Assembly (NCBI GenBank): GCA_902463265.1
Contig: CABQEV010000007.1
Coordinates: 62,001-126,000, forward strand
Direction of reading: 5' to 3'
Length of the DNA: 64,000 bases
Source: UMGS1889 sp900556055
GTDB taxonomy: Bacteria > Bacillota > Clostridia > Oscillospirales > Ruminococcaceae
Program-made: the position numbers and the translations under genes
The notes under the pieces: generated by a model
Database searches by the model: none
The model's input: the letters and a program-made list of their open reading frames with translations, nothing else
What the model was told of the DNA's origin: nothing
Shown here: positions 1 through 6,467 of the stretch, one piece after another
How the letters are laid out: every line of letters starts with the position of its first letter
Numbering within the stretch: the first letter of the stretch is position 1

Positions 1-263
1 GGGAGCCACTCCGCAGATGCCGACATGACCCTGTCCGCCTCTTCGACAAAGAGGTCATGGAACTGCTTTGCACGTTCGGGAGATGTGTTTCCGGTGAGCC
101 TTTTGTATGTTTCGGTCAGCGAAAGACCGATGGTCCTGCGTATTGCATTATCATCGGGGATATTCTCCGACATATTTTCCAGAGCATAGCGGACGCTTTT
201 TATTATGCCGTCCGATGTATCTCCCAAAGTGAAATCGTAATCGAAAATATATGCTTTTTTCAT
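1..263 (-). CDS. HAD-superfamily phosphatase, C-terminal part outside the window
   Basis: The first 87 residues of a HAD hydrolase are encoded on the minus strand and run off the left edge. The N-terminus carries the catalytic motif I FDYDFT (nucleophile Asp and general-acid Asp in DxDxT), followed by GDTSDGI and a helical cap of the phosphoglycolate phosphatase/PGMB type (IRRTIGLSLTETYKRLTG). The start ATG at 261-263 is preceded by GAAAGGA at good spacing. Such enzymes dephosphorylate small sugar phosphates or phosphoglycolate; the substrate cannot be set from this fragment. It lies downstream of the LacI-GGDEF gene on the same strand but is separated from it by a strong terminator, so any co-transcription would need read-through. 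Confidence 0.85.
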   Translation of the reverse strand, partial: MKKAYIFDYDFTLGDTSDGIIKSVRYALENMSENIPDDNAIRRTIGLSLTETYKRLTGNTSPERAKQFHDLFVEEADRVMSASAEWL

Positions 264-279
264 AGCCGATGTTCCTTTC

Positions 280-346
280 AAAAAAACCGTCCGCTTCGGG
301 AAGTGCCGATAAAGACTTTATCGGTGGCATATCCCGCAGGGACGGT
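280..346 (-). terminator. Intrinsic terminator of the LacI-GGDEF gene
   Basis: On the minus strand an outer stem ACCGTCC/GGACGGT encloses CGGG/CCCG and an inner CCGATAAA/TTTATCGG stem with a 3-nt loop, followed directly by a run of seven T. It sits just after the stop codon of the upstream gene. Confidence 0.85.
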
Positions 347-352
347 CAATTT

Positions 353-2245
353 TTATCTTGTTCCGAGATAATCTCTGCTCTTTTTTCGTCTGCGCTTGTC
401 ATCATACATTCTGAAATCGGCGGTTCTTATGAAATTCTCGACATCTGTGCTGACCTCTGGGTGTATTTCGTCCCAGCCGCAGCTTATGCCGACCTTATAA
501 GGCTTTCCTGATGCCGCATTGAATTCGTTGAGGCGCTCTCTGACCTTTTTTACGTATTCTTCGGGATATTTATCATCGCCGAAGCCAATGACGGTGAACT
601 CATCTCCGCCGAAGCGTGAGCATATCTCGTCCCTGCCGTTTGCGTGGAGTGCGGACGCAACTGCCTTTATTGCTGCATCGCCTTCGTTATGCCCGAAGTT
701 GTCGTTGATATATTTTAGGTAATCCATATCTATCGAGAAAACATATGCCTTTTTATCTCCCACCGAGAGTTTTTCTGCCCGTTTATAGAAGCCTCTGCGG
801 TTGTAAAGCCCCGTCAGCGGATCTCGGATATGCATTTCTGCAAGCTCGGCGTTCACACGTTCAAGACGGACACGGTTTATAAGGTTTTCAAGAATCTGAG
901 TTGTGTTGGTTATGTATCTTCTACGGTTCGAGAATACCGATTCGGTGAAGCCTATCGCAGCACAGGTGTAGCCCATAACTTCTTCTCTGAAATGGAGCGG
1001 TGAGAAAAATAGGATATCATGGCGTTCAAGTGCAGTCTCGAGATCGGGCAGAAGCTCTCTTGTCGGGAACAGAATGCCATCGGTCTTGGCTGTATCGAAA
1101 AATCTCACCATAAAGGCGTTTGAAGTTTCGGTGAATAAATCATGGTAGCGTTCCTTGCTTTTCTTCAGTTCAAAAAGGTCGGTATTTACGCAGAACCATT
1201 CGCAGTAGTCGCCGTAATGCGACATTACATCAGCGACCTCTTTGAGCGTGCCGCATTCCGCAGCGTTTCTGAGATAGCTTAGCATAAAGCTTTCATGCTG
1301 TGCGGAAGAATTAACACGCTTATAAAGTTCAAGGATCTTCTCGCAGGGATCCTCGGAGTTTATATTTTCGCAGCCGCAGGACTGTGAAACACGCATTTTA
1401 TACGGTATCCTTACGATGTGCGGAGGTGTTCCGCCGTTCCTTGCTGTTTCGATCATATTCATCGCTTCGATGCCTATTGATGCGAAATCGACGGAAGCAG
1501 TTGTTATTCTGGGACGGTAATATCTTTCCAGCTCGATGCCGTCGAATCCCGTTACGATAACATCGTCGGGGACTCTGACCTTTCTTTCGGAAAGATACTG
1601 GCATACGGTTATAGCCATGGTATCGTTGCAGCAGATGATAGCTTCGGGGAATGGCAGGCTGCTCTTCATGAAGTTATCCATCGCTTCGACCGTAGGACCT
1701 TCCCAGAAGTTGCCGTAGCCTACTCGTCTTTCGTCATATGTAATACCGTTTTCGGCAAGCACACGCTTATAGCAGTCAAGGCGCTCATCTGAGAATGGAT
1801 TATCTTTGAATCCCGCTATAAAATTGACCTTGCGGCAGCCGTGATCCTCGATAACATGGCGGACGATCTTTTCAAAGGTGGTAGTATAGTCAAAAAGGAT
1901 GCATGGCGTATCCTCAAATTCCTTATCCACTGTCAGCACGGGAATGCCTGCGCTGCGTGCATAGTCGATGAGTATCCGAGACACTTCGTCATTCTGTATG
2001 GATTCGGACATGACAACAAGAGCGTCCAGCATTTCCGCATTTACGAGCCGGTAAATGCTTGCTTCGCCCTTGGTTTCATTGGTATTTCTGAAGAGGTCGG
2101 AAAATGAGCTGAACAGCAGAACCTTCCAGCCGTCCTCATTTGCTTTTGAACATATCGAATCAACAGTGTTTCGGACATCTTCATTCGTGACCTTTGAATG
2201 GCAGATGCCGAGAAGCTTGTAATCAGCCTTTTTTCCTTTGAACAT
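353..2245 (-). CDS. LacI-type ligand-binding sensor fused to GGDEF diguanylate cyclase
   Basis: About 630 residues. Residues 1-300 read as a LacI/GalR-type periplasmic-binding fold (DYARSAGIPVLTVDKEF, ICCNDTMAITVCQYL, VIVTGFDGIELERYYRP), but there is no N-terminal helix-turn-helix, signal peptide or membrane segment, so it should be a cytosolic sensor rather than a repressor. A linker of about 160 residues leads to a GGDEF domain (DPLTGLYNRRGF, then SRFGGDEF), expected to make c-di-GMP from two GTP. The RxxD inhibitory site five residues before GGDEF is absent. An open frame continues upstream to 2341 but crosses the -10/-35 at 2291-2319, so the start must be ATG 2245 or ATG 2257; GAGG lies 12 nt before 2245 and almost abuts 2257, which favours 2245. 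The ligand is unknown; a sugar or nucleoside is plausible from the family. Confidence 0.85.
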   Translation of the reverse strand: MFKGKKADYKLLGICHSKVTNEDVRNTVDSICSKANEDGWKVLLFSSFSDLFRNTNETKGEASIYRLVNAEMLDALVVMSESIQNDEVSRILIDYARSAGIPVLTVDKEFEDTPCILFDYTTTFEKIVRHVIEDHGCRKVNFIAGFKDNPFSDERLDCYKRVLAENGITYDERRVGYGNFWEGPTVEAMDNFMKSSLPFPEAIICCNDTMAITVCQYLSERKVRVPDDVIVTGFDGIELERYYRPRITTASVDFASIGIEAMNMIETARNGGTPPHIVRIPYKMRVSQSCGCENINSEDPCEKILELYKRVNSSAQHESFMLSYLRNAAECGTLKEVADVMSHYGDYCEWFCVNTDLFELKKSKERYHDLFTETSNAFMVRFFDTAKTDGILFPTRELLPDLETALERHDILFFSPLHFREEVMGYTCAAIGFTESVFSNRRRYITNTTQILENLINRVRLERVNAELAEMHIRDPLTGLYNRRGFYKRAEKLSVGDKKAYVFSIDMDYLKYINDNFGHNEGDAAIKAVASALHANGRDEICSRFGGDEFTVIGFGDDKYPEEYVKKVRERLNEFNAASGKPYKVGISCGWDEIHPEVSTDVENFIRTADFRMYDDKRRRKKSRDYLGTR

Positions 2246-2290
2246 AGGTGTTTGCATCCTCGTGGTTTTATGGTATTTATGCCTTTTAAT

Positions 2291-2319
2291 ATTATACCAT
2301 GGCGGTATGTGAATGTCAA
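2291..2319 (-). promoter_or_regulatory. Sigma-A promoter of LacI-GGDEF gene
   Basis: Perfect TTGACA (2314-2319), 17-bp spacer and TATAAT (2291-2296) on the minus strand. It fixes the 5' limit of the downstream gene. The rest of the gap up to 2557 shows no clear feature apart from the ribosome site of the next gene. Confidence 0.85.
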
Positions 2320-2557
2320 GGATTTTACGTAATATATGCATATAAAATTCATGTCGGAGATGTTATGATCTATGATATTTGAACATTGTTATGCATAAAA
2401 GCACATAATCCGATATGTTTTTAGTGTTTCCTTAGTATTAATATCGCAGCAGCTGTTATAAAGAGATAAGCTTGTTCTATTGCGGGAGATGTCCGCATAT
2501 CCTTTATAAAAAGACGGGAACGCCATGCTGCCCGATCACTGTAAAGGAGTGTTTTTA

Positions 2558-3190
2558 ATGACCTGCAAACCGAAAGATAAAAAGAAAACAATTATTATGC
2601 TGGTGATACTTGTGATCGCAGCGGCGATCATCTGGGTATTTCTGAGAGCTGACAAAGAAAACTGTCTGGACGAAGCACTGACGATGAATTCCAATGCGCA
2701 GAGAGTTGTGTTCCTGAACAAAGCAGGCTGGATAGTCGCACCCGACCCCATTGAGCAGGAAAAGGTGCTTATCCCCTCGGAATTCAATGATGCTTATAAT
2801 TCGTACAATGAGCTTCAGAAGCAGCAGGGCTTTGACCTTGAAAAATACAAGGGTGAAGAAGCGGAGATATTTACATATACAGTGCTGAATTATCCCGATT
2901 ATCCCGAAAATATCACGGCGAATCTTGTTTTCGTGAATGACAGGCTTGTCGCTGCGGACATAAATCAGACGATAGAAAACGGCTTTACCGTGCCTCTGCT
3001 GAGCGGAAATGTTGCCGACCTCACGGACAAATTCGGCTGTTCGGAAACCACGTCCTGCGAAACGGAAACAGATGTTATCGAAACGACCGCAAGCGAAACG
3101 GCGGCTGTCACCGAAACGTCTTCCGCTGTGACCGAAGCACCTCCCGCTGCGGAAACAACAGCCGTCACACCGCACAGTTCAATGAGATGA
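2558..3190 (+). CDS. DUF4830 membrane-anchored protein with Thr/Glu-rich tail
   Basis: 210 residues. A short Lys-rich N-terminus is followed by one membrane segment (residues about 9-27, IIMLVILVIAAAIIWVFL), so the protein is probably anchored with its bulk outside. The central part (NAQRVVFLNKAGWIV, then IPSEFNDAYNSYNELQKQQGF) matches my memory of DUF4830, a Clostridia family without known function. The last 50 residues are low-complexity Thr/Glu/Ser/Ala (TETSSAVTEAPPAAETTA), typical of extracellular linkers. The start is ATG 2558, eight bases after AAAGGAG; an upstream ATG at 2525 has no ribosome site. It is monocistronic, ended by a terminator. Confidence 0.75.
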   Translation: MTCKPKDKKKTIIMLVILVIAAAIIWVFLRADKENCLDEALTMNSNAQRVVFLNKAGWIVAPDPIEQEKVLIPSEFNDAYNSYNELQKQQGFDLEKYKGEEAEIFTYTVLNYPDYPENITANLVFVNDRLVAADINQTIENGFTVPLLSGNVADLTDKFGCSETTSCETETDVIETTASETAAVTETSSAVTEAPPAAETTAVTPHSSMR

Positions 3191-3195
3191 TATCT

Positions 3196-3231
3196 GCGCA
3201 GATGACCGCAATGCGTCGTCTGCGCTTTTTT
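3196..3231 (+). terminator. Terminator after DUF4830 gene
   Basis: GCGCAGATGAC pairs with GTCGTCTGCGC (one G-T pair) across a short loop and is followed by TTTTTT, six bases after the stop codon. Confidence 0.85.
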
Positions 3232-3254
3232 GTTGGGATCGGATAAGAAAAAAC

Positions 3255-3283
3255 TTGAAATTTTTCGGCATATGTGATATAAT
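3255..3283 (+). promoter_or_regulatory. Promoter of mcrB-mcrC pair
   Basis: TTGAAA (3255-3260), 17-bp spacer, TATAAT (3278-3283), about 50 nt before the McrB start codon. Confidence 0.8.
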
Positions 3284-3337
3284 AAAAAATATTGGAAATC
3301 AGTTAAAGACTATACAAATCTGTTGGGAGTGTTTCAT

Positions 3338-4348
3338 TTGGCAGCCAAGAACATTATTCTTTACGGCCCTCCGGGAACAGGTAAGACCTACCACACCGTG
3401 GCTTACGCAGTGTCCATAATCTACAATCTTCCTATCGAGCGTGTTATGCAGGAGGATTACGACCTTCTTCTCGATCGCTACAACGACCTGAGAAAGGTTT
3501 ACCGCAGAGTTGAATTCACAACGTTCCATCAGTCCTTCGGCTACGAAGAATTCGTAGAAGGTATCAAGCCTGTATTCATTCAGTCGATGAATGAGCGAGG
3601 TGAGCGTACAAGTAAGGAAGAAATGGTCTATACCGTTGATAAGGGTATTTTCCAGGAATTCTGCTACAATGCCGCAGATCATCCCGGCGATGATTTTGTT
3701 TTCATCATAGATGAGATCAACCGAGGCAATATTTCCAAGATCTTCGGTGAACTTATCACGCTGATCGAACCTTCAAAGCGTCTCGGCGAGGTTGAGGCAG
3801 CTCAGGTAAAGCTTGCATACTCCAAGGAGACTTTCGGTATCCCTAACAATGTACATATCATCGGAACAATGAACACGGCTGACCGTTCTATCGCAATGAT
3901 GGATACGGCGCTCCGCAGACGTTTCGAGTTTATTGAAATGATGCCCCGCCCCGACCTTTTCCATGGCCTTACGGTTGAAGGCATCGACATCGAGAGAATA
4001 TTCTCGCTCATCAACCAGAGAGTCGAGATCCTCTGCGACCGTGACCATATGATAGGACATGCTTATTTCATGCCCGTAAAGAACGAGCCTACGCTTGAGA
4101 GCCTTGCAAAGGTGTTCAAGAACGCTATCGTTCCGCTGCTCCAGGAGTATCTGTATGACGATTATGACAAGATCCGCCTTGTTCTCGGAGATGTCAACAA
4201 GGAGCAGGACGAGCAGTTCGTTCAGGTCGTTAATGTCGATTATCATGAGATATTCGGCAAGGCGGCTGATGTATATCTCGAAGGAAACGATGTTTACCGC
4301 ATCAACGACGACGCATTCATGAATGTAAATGCTTATCTGAAAATCTGA
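3338..4348 (+). CDS. McrB-family AAA+ NTPase
   Basis: 336 residues from a TTG start at 3338, chosen because GGGAG (3325-3329) lies 8 nt upstream; in-frame TTG/GTG codons further up overlap that site. The protein is only an AAA+ motor: Walker A GPPGTGKT at residues 10-17, the McrB-type FTTFHQSFGYEEFVEG, Walker B FVFIIDEINRGN, and the McrB signature TMNTADRSIAMMDTALRRRF. In E. coli McrB this motor hydrolyses GTP and drives cleavage of modified DNA by McrC. The N-terminal modified-base recognition domain of E. coli McrB is missing, so target recognition would have to come from the partner or another gene. It lies 10 bp before the McrC-like gene under one promoter. Confidence 0.9.
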   Translation: MAAKNIILYGPPGTGKTYHTVAYAVSIIYNLPIERVMQEDYDLLLDRYNDLRKVYRRVEFTTFHQSFGYEEFVEGIKPVFIQSMNERGERTSKEEMVYTVDKGIFQEFCYNAADHPGDDFVFIIDEINRGNISKIFGELITLIEPSKRLGEVEAAQVKLAYSKETFGIPNNVHIIGTMNTADRSIAMMDTALRRRFEFIEMMPRPDLFHGLTVEGIDIERIFSLINQRVEILCDRDHMIGHAYFMPVKNEPTLESLAKVFKNAIVPLLQEYLYDDYDKIRLVLGDVNKEQDEQFVQVVNVDYHEIFGKAADVYLEGNDVYRINDDAFMNVNAYLKI

Positions 4349-4358
4349 TGGAAAGAGG

Positions 4359-5654
4359 GTGCTTCACCTGAACAGTCAGTACGCAGTTACCGAGGCTAAT
4401 TTCTTTACAAGAGGCGTTTCGGCAGCCGCTTCCGATCGCTGCATACCTCTGCCCGAATCGGCTTTTGACCGCCTTGAACAGTTCCTGAGGGAGCACGTCC
4501 AGACCAATGCCGACGGCACATCTGAAATGTTCATGAGGATAAACGAGGTAAGCGGTCTGGGAAAGGTCATCGCCCCGGACAGATACAGCGGCAGCATCAC
4601 CCTCTGCGACGGAACTCAGATAGAAATATTCTGCGGAATACGCTCACGTTCTGCGATAATGGATATGCTAAGTACCTTTACCGATATGCCGATAAAGCTG
4701 CTTGACCATTTCGAACTGAAAAAGAGCGACATGAACGTTTTCGAGATGTTCGTCAGAATGTTTATAAACGAAGTTCTTTTTATCATGAAAAACGGTCTGA
4801 AATCCGCATATCTTCCGACTCAGGACAACGTAAATTTCCTGAGAGGAAAGACGCTGCACAGCGAACACGTCAAGAGAAATTTTGCGCATAAGGAGCACTT
4901 TTTCGTCGAATATGACGAGTACAGCCCTAACCGTGCGGAAAACAAGCTCATCAAATCGACGGCGAAGTTCCTGCTGAAAAAGACGCTCAATCTCCAGAGC
5001 AAAAACCTTCTCCAGATGATAATAGAAGCTTTCCGCAATGTTGAGTATTCGACCAATTACAAGCGTGATTTCAAGAATATAATCAAGGACCGAAGCATGG
5101 ATTTCTATAACGGCGCAATGGCGTGGTGCGAAATATTTCTGCTCGGAAAAAGCCCGTTTGTCATAAGCGGAAAGATCGTCACACAGGCGGCGATGTTCCC
5201 GATGCAGAGGCTTATAGCAAGCTATGTGTGCGACAGAACTGAGGATCATCTCAAGACGAATTTCTGTCAGTACCGTGTGGTCAACAGATATATCCATCTG
5301 CTGAACCGTCCGCCGCTCGGAATAAAGGCACGTCCTTCCATCATCATGAAGCGTCCGTCCGACGGAAAAAAGGTCATTATCGGATTCCATTACAAGGATC
5401 TGACGGGAACGAGCGATCCTCAGCAGATCGCAATGAACGAGGCGTGCTTCCTGCTTGCGCACAGATATGCGTATTCGTCAAGCACATTGCCTGTAAGGAT
5501 AATAGTTATCTGCCCGAAATATGACGGCTTCAACGATAAGCTGCGTGATTCGTCTGCGGTAATGTCGGACGGCGCACAGTCGGATCTGAAGCTGTTTGAT
5601 CTCCGTGAGATGAGAAGAGGTCTTTGGAACATACTGAAGGATATCCCGGAATAA
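4359..5654 (+). CDS. McrC-like partner with degenerate nuclease site
   Basis: 431 residues from GTG 4359; a CTG at 4368 sits at better spacing from AAAGAGGG, so the start is uncertain by three codons. The central stretch LRGKTLHSEHVKRNFAHKEH and DEYSPNRAENKLIK is typical of McrC. McrC nucleases have a PD-(D/E)xK core, in E. coli McrC Asp244, Asp257 and Lys259. Here the equivalent blocks read ARPSII (Ser327 for the first Asp) and IIGFHYK (Gly342 for Asp, His344 for Lys), so all three catalytic positions appear replaced. The gene has no frameshift or stop, which suggests a kept protein without cleavage activity. Role unknown: a non-cutting antiviral or regulatory McrBC derivative is possible. 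Confidence 0.8.
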   Translation: MLHLNSQYAVTEANFFTRGVSAAASDRCIPLPESAFDRLEQFLREHVQTNADGTSEMFMRINEVSGLGKVIAPDRYSGSITLCDGTQIEIFCGIRSRSAIMDMLSTFTDMPIKLLDHFELKKSDMNVFEMFVRMFINEVLFIMKNGLKSAYLPTQDNVNFLRGKTLHSEHVKRNFAHKEHFFVEYDEYSPNRAENKLIKSTAKFLLKKTLNLQSKNLLQMIIEAFRNVEYSTNYKRDFKNIIKDRSMDFYNGAMAWCEIFLLGKSPFVISGKIVTQAAMFPMQRLIASYVCDRTEDHLKTNFCQYRVVNRYIHLLNRPPLGIKARPSIIMKRPSDGKKVIIGFHYKDLTGTSDPQQIAMNEACFLLAHRYAYSSSTLPVRIIVICPKYDGFNDKLRDSSAVMSDGAQSDLKLFDLREMRRGLWNILKDIPE

Positions 5655-5660
5655 AAATAT

Positions 5661-5690
5661 CAGCCGATGCAGGAGTTGCATCGGCTGGTT
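5661..5690 (+). terminator. Hairpin after mcrC, probable terminator
   Basis: CAGCCGATGCA and TGCATCGGCTG form a perfect 11-bp stem with a 5-nt loop, seven bases after the stop codon. The following T tract is weak (GGTTTATA), so termination efficiency is uncertain. Confidence 0.6.
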
Positions 5691-5695
5691 TATAC

Positions 5696-5724
5696 TTGAC
5701 AATACAACAAATTTGATGTATAAT
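5696..5724 (+). promoter_or_regulatory. Promoter of higB-higA
   Basis: Perfect TTGACA (5696-5701), 17-bp spacer, TATAAT (5719-5724), starting six bases past the mcrC hairpin. Confidence 0.85.
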
Positions 5725-5771
5725 ATAAGTGGCAAATAAAATGTAATCATTTATAATGAGGAATAATATAT

Positions 5772-6110
5772 ATGAAAGTAATATCGTATCATTCATCAGG
5801 CGGCAAGGATCTTATTCTGAAATATATTGATAGTCTTGAATTAAATGAACGTATTGATGGATATAATGTTCTTAAATGCATGGAGGAAAACAGATTTGAT
5901 GAGCTTAAAATCAAGCCTTGGCAGGGTAAAATATGGGAGGTGTATTTTTACAAGCATAACAGAATATTTTATATAACTTTTATGAATGAGGAAGTTTACC
6001 TCCTTCATTCATGCCGAAAACAAAAAAATAAAACAGAAAAAACAGATAAAGAAATAGTTTTAAAACGTGCAAAAGAGGTTGAAGCTAATTTAAAAATCAA
6101 ATTGTTTTAA
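5772..6110 (+). CDS. RelE/HigB-family toxin (Gp49-like)
   Basis: 112 residues, small and basic, with the Gp49-like/DUF891 pattern: LKIKPWQGKIWEVYFYKHN, then RIFYITFMNEEVYLLHSCRKQ, with the late Lys-rich helix KTEKTDKEIVLKRAKEVE. Family members are ribosome-dependent mRNA interferases. The toxin gene comes first and its XRE antitoxin follows after 13 nt, the usual HigBA order. ATG 5772 is preceded by GAGGAA. The pair is visibly richer in A and T than its neighbours (AAA, ATA and TTA codons are common), which suggests horizontal acquisition. Confidence 0.85.
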   Translation: MKVISYHSSGGKDLILKYIDSLELNERIDGYNVLKCMEENRFDELKIKPWQGKIWEVYFYKHNRIFYITFMNEEVYLLHSCRKQKNKTEKTDKEIVLKRAKEVEANLKIKLF

Positions 6111-6123
6111 GGAGTGTGATATT

Positions 6124-6414
6124 ATGCCGTTCAAAGAAATAAATGTGAATGATATTATTGAAAAGCAGAAGAAAGATGATCCTGAATTTGAAAAAGCGTG
6201 GACAGAAAGCAGAATGGAATATGACATAATAGGTCAGATAATAAAATTGCGCAAACAGCAGGAACTTTCTCAGAAAGAGCTCGCAGAAAAAATACAGAAG
6301 TCACAGCAAGCTGTATCTCGTGTCGAAAACAAAGAGGTCAGTCCTTCCTTAAAGCTTATATGCAGTATTGTTGATTCTCTTGGATATGAATTGAAAATAG
6401 TTCCTAAGAAATAA
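6124..6414 (+). CDS. XRE-family antitoxin (HigA-like)
   Basis: 96 residues. An N-terminal toxin-neutralising segment (NDIIEKQKKDDPEFEKAW) is followed by a classic HTH_3 domain: IIKLRKQQELSQKELAEKI, SQQAVSRVENKEVSPSL, ICSIVDSLGYELKIV. It should bind and neutralise the preceding toxin and repress the pair's promoter. The ribosome site is AAGGAG. No palindrome was obvious in the promoter, so the operator is unidentified. Confidence 0.88.
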   Translation: MPFKEINVNDIIEKQKKDDPEFEKAWTESRMEYDIIGQIIKLRKQQELSQKELAEKIQKSQQAVSRVENKEVSPSLKLICSIVDSLGYELKIVPKK

Positions 6415-6458
6415 AAACGGCACACAGGAAAATTTGGAATTCCTGTGTGCCGCATTTT
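6413..6458. terminator. Bidirectional terminator between higA and adhE
   Basis: CGGCACACAGGAA (6418-6430) pairs perfectly with TTCCTGTGTGCCG (6440-6452). It is flanked by AAAAA on the left and TTTTT on the right, so it serves both converging transcripts. Confidence 0.92.
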
Positions 6459-6467
6459 TATGCGTTA

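Noticed and set aside
2246..2341. N-terminal extension of the LacI-GGDEF frame
   Set aside because: It crosses a perfect -35/-10 promoter and has no ribosome site.
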